Below, piece by piece: positions 1 to 7,811 of a DNA stretch of 8,353 nucleotides. Origin of the DNA: Brevundimonas sp. UBA5936 (GTDB lineage Bacteria; Pseudomonadota; Alphaproteobacteria; Caulobacterales; Caulobacteraceae); contig DJDA01000135.1 of the NCBI GenBank assembly GCA_002430835.1, positions 1 to 8,353 of the forward strand. The letters run 5' to 3'. The notes under the pieces were generated by a model. The model worked only from the letters and a program-made list of their open reading frames with translations, ran no database searches and was not told where the DNA came from. Position 1 is the first letter of the stretch. Every line of letters begins with the position of its first letter. The position numbers and the translations under genes were made by a program.

Positions 1-286
1 GCCCGCCGCCGCCGACGCCGCGCGCCCTGCGCCCGCCGCTTCAGGCACGGCCTGTCTGCGCCACACGGGCTCTGAATGGCGTCAGGTGTCGGGCAATATG
101 AGCCTGGGCGCCTGCGTTCAGGCCCTCTACGCTGGAACTTGCGTGCGGCCGGGCGACGCCCAGTACGGCCGCTGGGGCGACACCACCCTGCGTCTGGTGC
201 CGCGTCGCGTGGAGCAGTCCAGCGACAACAGCCGCTTCCGCACCCTGGCCCAGCAGGACCGCAATTGTCAGTTCCCGGAGCTGTGA
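1..286 (+). CDS. Hypothetical protein, 3' end (5' end outside window)
   Basis: The frame read from base 2 is open from the left edge to a TGA at 284-286, giving about 94 residues of a C-terminus whose start lies outside the window. An internal GTG at 86 is in frame, but the open frame and coherent composition upstream argue that the gene is longer. The visible part begins with an Ala/Pro-rich low-complexity linker of about 16 residues. A compact domain follows with four cysteines (in the contexts TACLR, GACVQ, GTCVR and RNCQF), an RYGRWGD-like stretch (QYGRWGD), and an end at PEL. An even number of Cys after an Ala/Pro linker suggests an exported, disulfide-bonded protein, but this is inference and the signal region is not visible. 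I do not recognise the family. Its stop codon overlaps the start of the next gene, so the two are probably co-transcribed and translationally coupled. Confidence 0.7.
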   Translation, partial: PAAADAARPAPAASGTACLRHTGSEWRQVSGNMSLGACVQALYAGTCVRPGDAQYGRWGDTTLRLVPRRVEQSSDNSRFRTLAQQDRNCQFPEL

Positions 287-711
287 CGAAGGTGCGTGTT
301 CTGATCTCGGGACTGGCTGTCGTGCTTGGTTCGGCCGCCCTGGCGGCCTGCAATGCGCCTCAGCTTCAGGCGCCGTCGGACAAGGGCGTCTGCTATCATG
401 TCGGCGAGCTGGACAGCGAAGCGCCTCGCTTCAACGTGCTGGCCCGCGACCAGCCGCAGATCGAGTTCTGCGCCGCGCGGCTGGAAGAGATGCGCCTGAA
501 ATTCCTGAGCATGGGCGGCAGCAACAACGAGATGCTCGGCGCCTATCAGGGGCAGTTCATCTTCATCGACCGCACCGGCGTCAAATTCGGCAAGAGCCTG
601 GATGGGCCGCGGTTCTTCGCCCTGGCGCGGACCGGCGATGGTCGCTTGGCCATTCCCGGCGCCATCCAGCGTCAGATCGACGGCCGCCCGGTCGCTGTGG
701 CGCCCAACTAA
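283..711 (+). CDS. Small predicted lipoprotein of unknown function
   Basis: This is a 142-residue protein read from GTG at 283, which overlaps the preceding stop codon in a GTGA arrangement typical of coupled genes. A second in-frame GTG at 292 sits 11 bases after a GGAG (277-280) and is an equally acceptable start. Either start gives a short basic N-terminus, a hydrophobic stretch (about residues 6-20) and a lipobox L20-A21-A22-C23, so a lipid-anchored envelope protein is expected. The mature part has two more cysteines (C37, C63) that could pair, a helical segment rich in Glu, Arg, Leu and Met (about 64-76), and a probable beta-rich end (QFIFIDRTGVKFG, RFFALARTGDGRLAIPGAI). I cannot assign a domain. 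The same frame extends upstream to an ATG at 76, but that part overlaps the previous gene and is not credible. The neighbour suggests a two-gene envelope unit separate from ssb. Confidence 0.75.
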   Translation: MTKVRVLISGLAVVLGSAALAACNAPQLQAPSDKGVCYHVGELDSEAPRFNVLARDQPQIEFCAARLEEMRLKFLSMGGSNNEMLGAYQGQFIFIDRTGVKFGKSLDGPRFFALARTGDGRLAIPGAIQRQIDGRPVAVAPN

Positions 712-729
712 TCCGCCCTTTTTGCGGGC

Positions 730-744
730 GAACGAAACTAGAAC
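730..744 (+). promoter_or_regulatory. LexA (SOS) box in the ssb promoter
   Basis: The sequence is GAAC, seven bases (GAAACTA), then GAAC. This is a perfect match to the direct-repeat operator of alphaproteobacterial LexA, GTTC-N7-GTTC, read on the other strand. It lies 56 bases upstream of the ssb start codon. The octamer ACTAGAAC (737-744) matches the Caulobacter housekeeping -10 consensus GCTANAWC at 7 of 8 positions and lies inside the operator. Bound LexA would therefore cover the probable -10. A T-rich -35 candidate lies around 719-727 (TTTTTGCGG), but its spacing is short and it is the least certain part. SOS induction of ssb is the inferred consequence. Confidence 0.75.
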
Positions 745-785
745 ATATCGCCCGTTTCGATTAAGGAACGGACGACAAGACGAAT

Positions 786-792
786 AAAAGGA
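786..792 (+). promoter_or_regulatory. Ribosome binding site of ssb
   Basis: AAAAGGA ends 8 bases before the ATG at 801 and is a good Shine-Dalgarno match. It supports the 801 start, which also gives the canonical SSB N-terminus. Confidence 0.75.
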
Positions 793-800
793 CATCGGTC

Positions 801-1298
801 ATGGCGGGCAGCGTCAACAAGGTCATTCTGGTCGGCAACCTGGGTCGCGACCCGGAAATCCGCTCGCTGAACAACGGCGATCGCGTCGCCAACCTGCGTA
901 TCGCCACCTCGGAAACCTGGCGCGACAAGGCGACGGGCGAACGCAAGGAAAAGACCGAGTGGCACTCGGTCGTCATCTTCAACGACAACATCGTCAAGGT
1001 GGCCGAAAACTATCTGAAGAAGGGCTCGACCGTTTACGTCGAAGGCGCGCTGCAGACCCGCAAATGGACCGATCAGCAGGGCGTTGAGAAGTACTCGACC
1101 GAGATCGTCATCCAGCGCTTCAACGGCCAGCTGACCATGCTGGGCGGCCGCAGCGACAGCCAGGGCGGCGGCGGTGATCGCGGCGGATACGGCGGCGGTC
1201 GCGACGACGACTATTCCTCGGGCTTCTCGACCGGCGGCGCCAACAAGCCCTCGGGTCCGAAGGAAAGCTACGACCTGAACGACGACATTCCGTTCTAG
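801..1298 (+). CDS. ssb: Single-stranded DNA-binding protein SSB
   Basis: SSB coats single-stranded DNA in replication, recombination and repair and recruits partner proteins through its C-terminal tip. The 165-residue product has the full bacterial architecture. An OB-fold covers about residues 4-112, beginning SVNKVILVGNLGRDPEIR and containing the DNA-stacking aromatics typical of the family (W40, W54, F60, W89). A Gly/Asp/Ser-rich disordered linker follows (about 116-155), then the acidic tip DDIPF at 161-165. The length is usual for the family. The start is fixed by the ribosome site at 786-792. The gene stands alone, with its own LexA-box promoter upstream and a strong terminator downstream, so it looks monocistronic and DNA-damage inducible. 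No uvrA is adjacent in this window, although uvrA-ssb neighbourhoods are common in proteobacteria. Confidence 0.97.
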   Translation: MAGSVNKVILVGNLGRDPEIRSLNNGDRVANLRIATSETWRDKATGERKEKTEWHSVVIFNDNIVKVAENYLKKGSTVYVEGALQTRKWTDQQGVEKYSTEIVIQRFNGQLTMLGGRSDSQGGGGDRGGYGGGRDDDYSSGFSTGGANKPSGPKESYDLNDDIPF

Positions 1299-1320
1299 GG
1301 TTCGTTCGGCGGAACATGAA

Positions 1321-1352
1321 GGCCGCGCCTCTGCTGGGGGCGCGGCCTTTTT
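1321..1352 (+). terminator. Intrinsic terminator of ssb
   Basis: A perfect 9-bp GC-rich stem, GGCCGCGCC (1321-1329) paired with GGCGCGGCC (1339-1347), encloses a 9-base loop and is followed by TTTTT (1348-1352). It lies 22 bases after the ssb stop. For the converging minus-strand gene ending at 1363 the same stem is available, but only two T residues follow it, so termination in that direction would be weaker. Confidence 0.9.
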
Positions 1353-1362
1353 CAATGAAGGA

Positions 1363-1929
1363 TCAGCGCGCGAAGCGGCCCTTCTCGGCGGCTTCGGTCA
1401 GGGCCTGGCGGACGGCGGCGGTCAGTTCGTCCATGGTCTGCACCTGACGCACGCCGTAGGCGCGGGCGGTGATGTCGACGTTGCCCTTGCGCCAGAAGCC
1501 CTCGGGGGCCAGCACGATCAGCTTTCCGCCGCGCGCGTGCAGGCCCATTTCCAGCAGGCTGACCGGGCTTTGCGTGCCGGGCGCGAAATACATGACGATG
1601 ACGTCGGCGCTTTCCAGCGCGGCCAACTCCCACTCGACCTGACGACGGAACTCCGGCTCGTCCGCCTCGGGCCGCCAGGCGGGGTTCCAGTCGGGGCGGC
1701 GGGGATTCAGCACTGTGACGTCCATGTCGCCCAGGGCCTGCGTCAGCGCCGCCTGCCAGTCGGGCGCGCCGCCCATGTCGATGCTGCCGCCCAGGAAGAC
1801 GCGCGGCCGGGAGTCGTCGATGGGCAGGGGCTGGGGCGAGACGACGAGCGTCGGTTCGGAGGTTGCGGGCGCTGCGGCGATGCAGGCGGACACGACGGCG
1901 AGGGCGGACAGCAGGGCAGGGGTCTTCAT
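1363..1929 (-). CDS. Exported nucleoside 2-deoxyribosyltransferase-like protein (predicted lipoprotein)
   Basis: The 188-residue product matches, by motif memory, the nucleoside 2-deoxyribosyltransferase-like family (Pfam Nuc_deoxyrib_tr_2 type). It has VFLGGSIDMG at 44-53, a DW pair at 57-58, VTVLNPRRPDWN at 71-82, QVEWEL at 97-102, ADVIVMYFAP at 108-117 and SPVSLLEMGLHA at 121-132. E127 in LLEMG is the likely catalytic glutamate. Enzymes of the wider family exchange or hydrolyse the base of deoxynucleosides in the cytoplasm. Here the N-terminus instead looks like an export signal: K2, a hydrophobic core at about 5-15, then V13-S14-A15-C16, which fits a lipobox. Cleavage by signal peptidase I near residue 22 is the alternative. 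The start at 1929 is supported by GAGG five bases upstream. The frame continues further upstream, but that part overlaps the divergent transporter gene and lacks family similarity. The actual substrate is unknown. Confidence 0.8.
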   Translation of the reverse strand: MKTPALLSALAVVSACIAAAPATSEPTLVVSPQPLPIDDSRPRVFLGGSIDMGGAPDWQAALTQALGDMDVTVLNPRRPDWNPAWRPEADEPEFRRQVEWELAALESADVIVMYFAPGTQSPVSLLEMGLHARGGKLIVLAPEGFWRKGNVDITARAYGVRQVQTMDELTAAVRQALTEAAEKGRFAR

Positions 1930-1934
1930 GGCGG

Positions 1935-1938
1935 CCTC
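1935..1938 (-). promoter_or_regulatory. Ribosome binding site deciding the deoxyribosyltransferase-like start
   Basis: Read on the minus strand this is GAGG, five bases before the ATG at 1929. It favours that start over longer in-frame versions and so supports the export signal being the real N-terminus. Confidence 0.55.
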
Positions 1939-1981
1939 TATAGCCGACAGGGCGGGCGGTTGTGCAGGGTAACCTGCGGTC

Positions 1982-2938
1982 ATGCTTCGTGAGAGGCCAA
2001 TCGTCGCGCCCTGTGGCAAGCATGGGGGCGTGTCCAGTTCCTCCTCCTCCCCGCACGCGCTGACGCCGCTCGAGATCGCCGCCATCGTGGCCGTTCTGGT
2101 CATCTGGGGGGTGAACAACGCCGCCGCCAAGGTCGCCACCGAGGTGTTGCCGCCGCTGATGACGGGGGCGCTGCGCTTCGCCATCGCCGCCGCCTGCCTG
2201 GTCTGGTTCGTGCGGCCGCCGTTTCCGAACTGGAAGAGCCTGCTGATTATCGCCGTGGTGGGCGGGCCGATCCACTATGGCCTGATCTACCTGGCCTTCT
2301 GGCTGGCCAATGACGTCAGCCCGGTGACCGTGGCGACCCAGCTGTGGATTCCGCTGACGTCCCTGTTCGCCTTCCTGTTGCTGGGCGAGCGGATTTCGCG
2401 GATGGCGACGGCCGGCCTGGTGATCGCCTTCATGGGCGTGGCCTGGATGACGCTGGACCCTCATGCCTTGCAGGACTGGAAGGCCATTCTGGTGGGGGCG
2501 CTGGGCGCCTCGGCCTGGGCGCTGACGACGGTGATCGCGCGGCGCACGACCTCGATTCCGCCGCTGAAGATGCAGGGTCTGCTGGCGCTGATGGCGTTTC
2601 CGGCCCTGACCCTCGGCTCGGCCCTGTTCGAGACCGGGCAGTGGGAGGCGGCCAAGGCGGCGACGCCGCTGGTATGGGGCACCTTGGTCTGGGCGGGGGT
2701 GATCTCGTCCGTGTTCGCGACCAGTCTGATGTTCTGGCTGGTGCAGCGGCGCGAGGCCGGGCGGGTGACGCCCTATCTGCTGGGCTCGCCCCTGGTGTCG
2801 ATCATGATCGGCGGCCTGTTCATGGGCGACGTGCTGACGCCGCAGATCCTGACGGGCGTGGCGATCGCCCTGGCGGGCGTGGTGACGGTGGCCCTGGGGG
2901 AGCGCGGCTTGCGCGCCGGCGCTCCCGCCAAGGTTTAA
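1982..2938 (+). CDS. EamA/DMT-family inner-membrane transporter
   Basis: The product (318 residues from ATG 1982) is a ten-helix protein of the drug/metabolite transporter superfamily, built from two EamA repeats. Hydrophobic segments lie at about 30-48, 59-77, 86-105, 113-133, 141-158, 167-186, 197-213, 229-251, 263-282 and 286-304. Each repeat starts with a helix of the kind seen at 33-50 (AAIVAVLVIWGVNNAAAK). The first repeat contains the family's LGER motif (134-137), and the second has a degenerate counterpart (GGLFMGDVLT). Such proteins usually export amino acids or other small metabolites; the substrate cannot be read from sequence. The start is uncertain. ATG 1982 has only a weak, distant AGGG (1966-1969). 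GTG 2030 would remove 16 residues unlike the family and leave an N-terminus MSSSSSSPH just before helix 1, which is plausible. The gene diverges from the deoxyribosyltransferase-like gene and converges on sodC. Confidence 0.88.
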   Translation: MLRERPIVAPCGKHGGVSSSSSSPHALTPLEIAAIVAVLVIWGVNNAAAKVATEVLPPLMTGALRFAIAAACLVWFVRPPFPNWKSLLIIAVVGGPIHYGLIYLAFWLANDVSPVTVATQLWIPLTSLFAFLLLGERISRMATAGLVIAFMGVAWMTLDPHALQDWKAILVGALGASAWALTTVIARRTTSIPPLKMQGLLALMAFPALTLGSALFETGQWEAAKAATPLVWGTLVWAGVISSVFATSLMFWLVQRREAGRVTPYLLGSPLVSIMIGGLFMGDVLTPQILTGVAIALAGVVTVALGERGLRAGAPAKV

Positions 2939-2943
2939 GCGGC

Positions 2944-3555
2944 TTACTGCGCCTTGATGACCGCGCAGGCCACGCGGTCGCCCGCGCCGCCGATCGGCTG
3001 GCTGGAGTGATCGTCGGCGTTGGCGTGGATCACCAGGGCCGAGCCGTCGGCGTCCAGCAGCCACTGGCCGGGGCCGTTCTGCGACAGGCGGGCGTGGCTG
3101 GTGAAGACCTCGGCGTTCACGGCGCCGGCGGCGTCGGCGAAGACGTTGGGCAGGTCGCCGTCATCGGGGCCTTCAGCGTTAAGCAGGCCGTGGGGCTTCT
3201 TGGGATCGCCGTGGTTGATGTGAGCGCCGGCCGAGGTGAAGGGCGCCTCGCACTGGCCCGTGGCGTGGATATGGATGCCGTGCCAGCCGGGCGTCAGGCC
3301 CGTGGCCTCGACCTTGATCAGCAGGCCGGTCGAGCCCTGCGTCAGGGTGGCCTTGCCGATGTCGGCGCCCTGGCCGTTGATGATGGCGACCTGCGAGGTC
3401 TGGCCCGGCGTGGCGCGCATCATGGCCATGTGCGAGGCGTGCTGATCCGGCGTATGGCCTGCATGGCCCGCGTGCTGCTGCGCCGAGGCGGCGCCGGCGG
3501 CGAGAGCGATCGCCAGAACGCTGGGAGTGATGAAAGCGGCTGGGGTCAAGCGCAT
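2944..3555 (-). CDS. sodC: Periplasmic Cu/Zn superoxide dismutase, His-rich N-terminus
   Basis: SodC dismutates superoxide in the periplasm. The 203-residue precursor has a Sec signal peptide, MRLTP to ASA, probably cleaved after residue 25. A His/Met-rich extension follows (H28, H31, H34, H39, H42, then M43, M45, M46), then the SOD barrel. Copper ligands are H95, H97, H112 and H177. C102 and C197 form the conserved disulfide, and R194 is the active-site arginine in GAGDRVACAVI. For zinc, H112, H122 and D134 (in GDLPN) align with the classic ligands. The third zinc histidine, expected nine residues after H122, is D131 instead; an extra H115 lies nearby. The start has AGGA five bases upstream (3561-3564 on the opposite strand). 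The stop is 5 bases from the convergent transporter's stop. Family assignment is firm; full zinc occupancy is not assured. Confidence 0.95.
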   Translation of the reverse strand: MRLTPAAFITPSVLAIALAAGAASAQQHAGHAGHTPDQHASHMAMMRATPGQTSQVAIINGQGADIGKATLTQGSTGLLIKVEATGLTPGWHGIHIHATGQCEAPFTSAGAHINHGDPKKPHGLLNAEGPDDGDLPNVFADAAGAVNAEVFTSHARLSQNGPGQWLLDADGSALVIHANADDHSSQPIGGAGDRVACAVIKAQ

Positions 3556-3573
3556 GAATTTCCTGTCCTTTTA

Positions 3574-3598
3574 TACGCGGGGATTTCAGCGGCGTTTC
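3574..3598 (-). promoter_or_regulatory. Possible ECF-type (stress sigma) promoter of sodC
   Basis: On the minus strand there is GAAAC (3598-3594), 16 bases, then CGTA (3577-3574). The general-stress ECF consensus of Alphaproteobacteria, as I recall it, is GGAAC-N16/17-CGTT, so each half has one mismatch. It would give a very short leader for sodC (start at 3555), with the ribosome site just inside it. The overlapping TATAAA (3575-3570) has no good -35. This is a weak match given as a candidate only. Confidence 0.25.
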
Positions 3599-3599
3599 T

Positions 3600-3628
3600 T
3601 TGCCACCACGGCCCCCTGATGATAGAAA
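3600..3628 (+). promoter_or_regulatory. Candidate gyrA promoter
   Basis: TTGCCA (3600-3605, five of six to TTGACA) is followed after 17 bases by TAGAAA (3623-3628, four of six to TATAAT). In Caulobacter-style notation, TTGCCAC and GATAGAAA are 14 bases apart, within the 10-14 allowed. The predicted leader is about 45 bases. A GATTC (GANTC, the CcrM methylation motif) at 3651-3655 lies downstream within that leader. Confidence 0.4.
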
Positions 3629-3678
3629 CCTGAATAGCGGATCACGTTCCGATTCCGGCCATCTAAAGCCTGATTTCC

Positions 3679-6453
<2,775 letters not shown>

Positions 6454-6459
6454 TCCTGC

Positions 6460-7263
6460 ATGGCCGTCGCTCCTGAACTCTGGATCGACGGCCGACCTGC
6501 CGGGGTTGAGGATCTGGGCCGCCAGGCCTTGTTCAACTACGGCGCCCTGACCTCCTTCCGCGTGGAGGAGGGCGGGGTGCGCGGGCTGGATCGGCACCTG
6601 GACCGCCTCAACCGTTCGGCGGTCGAACTGTTCGGCGAGGCTGTCGCCGAAGATCGTCTGCGCGATCTGATGCGGACGGCGCTGGCCGGGCGAGATGAGG
6701 CCTGGCTGCGCGTCAGCCTGTTTTCAAATGAGCTTTCCCTGCGCCAACCGGACTGGACCGGCGCGCCGCAGGTGATGATCAGCGTCTCGGCCCCGCCCTC
6801 GCCCTTGCCGCACGGGGTGCGCCTGCAAAGTCAGGCCTATGCCCGCGAGGCGCCGCATCTGAAGCACGTCGCCACGATGGGCCTGTTGCGGGCGCGGCGC
6901 ATGGCGCGGCTGGCGGGATTCGACGACGCCCTGTTCACCGACGCCGACGGCCGGATTTCCGAGGGCTCGCTGTGGAATGTCGGCTTCATCGAGGGCGAGA
7001 CGGTGATCTGGCCTGAGGCGCCCATGCTGGACGGCGTGGCGCAGGCCCTGATCCGCGAGGCGCTGGACCGCGCCGGATCGCCGCAGCGGACCGAGGGCGT
7101 GCGCCTGTCGGACCTGCCCCGGTTTGACGGGGCCTTCCTGTGCAACAGCGCCACGCCCGCGGCGGAAATCGCGGCCGTCGACGCCCATGTCTTCACCGGC
7201 GCGACGGATGCGGTGCAGCAGATAGGCGCCCTTTGGCGATCACAGCCGCGTCAGAAAATCTAG
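6460..7263 (+). CDS. Class IV (fold type IV) PLP-dependent aminotransferase
   Basis: The 267-residue protein fits the family that includes branched-chain aminotransferase, D-amino acid transaminase and aminodeoxychorismate lyase (PabC). Visible landmarks are an N-terminal FNYGALTSFRVEEGGV segment (25-40), H46-L-D-R49 with a probable PLP-phosphate arginine, the Schiff-base lysine K135 in HLKHVATMGLL, and the E168-G-S-L-W-N segment in the second domain. A late CNSATPAAEIAAVD stretch corresponds to the family's substrate loop. The length is normal for PabC or D-amino acid transaminase. I cannot tell which reaction it catalyses: the KHVATMGLL context is not the usual PabC one, so a gene symbol would be a guess. 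ATG 6460 follows the gyrA stop by 6 bases, with a GAGG (6445-6448) inside the gyrA end, so translation is probably coupled to gyrA. Confidence 0.88.
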   Translation: MAVAPELWIDGRPAGVEDLGRQALFNYGALTSFRVEEGGVRGLDRHLDRLNRSAVELFGEAVAEDRLRDLMRTALAGRDEAWLRVSLFSNELSLRQPDWTGAPQVMISVSAPPSPLPHGVRLQSQAYAREAPHLKHVATMGLLRARRMARLAGFDDALFTDADGRISEGSLWNVGFIEGETVIWPEAPMLDGVAQALIREALDRAGSPQRTEGVRLSDLPRFDGAFLCNSATPAAEIAAVDAHVFTGATDAVQQIGALWRSQPRQKI

Positions 7264-7303
7264 GCCGTTCATTTCGCACCTGCTAAACGGACCCAAACGA
7301 TGG

Positions 7304-7308
7304 GGAGG
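7304..7308 (+). promoter_or_regulatory. Ribosome binding site deciding the coaD start
   Basis: GGAGG ends 9 bases before ATG 7318. An in-frame ATG at 7300 lies just before this site and would add six residues (MGRPLA) not found in the family, so 7318 is the better start. Confidence 0.75.
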
Positions 7309-7317
7309 CCGCTGGCC

Positions 7318-7803
7318 ATGCGTATCGGACTTTATCCGGGCACCTTCGATCCGGTCACCAACGGTCATCTCGATATCATCGGGCGGGCGGTCAAGCTGGT
7401 GGACCGGCTGGTCATCGGCGTCGCTCAGAACGACGACAAGGGCCCGCTGTTTTCGACCGCCGAGCGGGTCGAGATGCTCAAGGCCGAGGTCGCGCGCTTC
7501 AACGCCGACATCGAGGTGCGGCCGTTTTCCAGTCTGCTGATGCACTTCGCCGAGGAACTGGACGCCAGCGTCATCATACGCGGTCTGCGCGCCGTCGCCG
7601 ATTTCGAGTATGAGTTCCAGATGACGGCGATGAATCAGCGCCTCAACAGCGACATAGAGACGGTGTTCCTGATGGCCGATCCGCGGCATCAGGCCATCGC
7701 TTCGCGACTGGTGAAGGAAATCGCCCGGCTGGACGGCCGGATCGACAGCTTCGTCAGCCCCGCCGTCGCCGCGAGCGTGTTGGCCAAGGTCAAGAAGGGT
7801 TGA
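7318..7803 (+). CDS. coaD: Phosphopantetheine adenylyltransferase
   Basis: CoaD transfers AMP from ATP to 4'-phosphopantetheine, making dephospho-CoA and pyrophosphate, the penultimate step of coenzyme A synthesis in the cytoplasm. The 161-residue product is of typical length and shows the nucleotidyltransferase signature: MRIGLYPGTFDPVTNGH at 1-17 with the T14-N-G-H17 motif. It also has RGLRAVADFEYE at 88-99 and IASRLVKEIA at 127-136, the counterpart of the ISSTxVKE motif. ATG 7318 is chosen because it gives the canonical N-terminus and has GGAGG at the right distance. The gap of 54 bases after the aminotransferase holds no terminator that I can see, so it is probably transcribed with gyrA and its neighbour, although a separate weak promoter there cannot be excluded. 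The following cyclophilin gene starts 8 bases after its stop. Confidence 0.96.
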   Translation: MRIGLYPGTFDPVTNGHLDIIGRAVKLVDRLVIGVAQNDDKGPLFSTAERVEMLKAEVARFNADIEVRPFSSLLMHFAEELDASVIIRGLRAVADFEYEFQMTAMNQRLNSDIETVFLMADPRHQAIASRLVKEIARLDGRIDSFVSPAVAASVLAKVKKG

Positions 7804-7805
7804 GG
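7802..7805 (+). promoter_or_regulatory. Ribosome binding site deciding the cyclophilin TTG start
   Basis: GAGG overlaps the coaD stop codon (TGAGG) and lies 6 bases before TTG 7812. It supports TTG over the next in-frame ATG (7830), which would lose the basic KIK start of the signal peptide. Confidence 0.6.
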
Positions 7806-7811
7806 TCGGGT

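Noticed and set aside
713..730. Small hairpin CGCCC-TTTTTGC-GGGCG after the lipoprotein gene
   Set aside because: The T run is in the loop rather than after the stem and the stem is only 5 bp, so it is not a convincing terminator.
1292..1315. Cluster of GTTC and GAAC words after ssb, considered as a second LexA box
   Set aside because: The spacings are 4 and 8 in direct orientation, or inverted with 4 between, not the required direct repeat with 7. It is also downstream of the gene.
1352..3064. Long minus-strand open frame (570 codons) running through the deoxyribosyltransferase and transporter region
   Set aside because: It is Arg/Pro/Gly/His-rich with no recognisable motif and overlaps two genes with clear family signatures. 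Long antisense frames are expected in GC-rich DNA.
2344..3633. Plus-strand open frame (429 codons) across the transporter end and sodC
   Set aside because: It is a Gly/Ala/Arg/Asp-rich shadow of two well-supported genes, and no motif is visible.
3628..3650. GGAAC on the minus strand (3650-3646) with a GGTT about 15 bases on, considered as another ECF promoter for sodC
   Set aside because: The spacing is one short of the consensus and the -10 lacks the leading C. It is weaker than the candidate nearer sodC.
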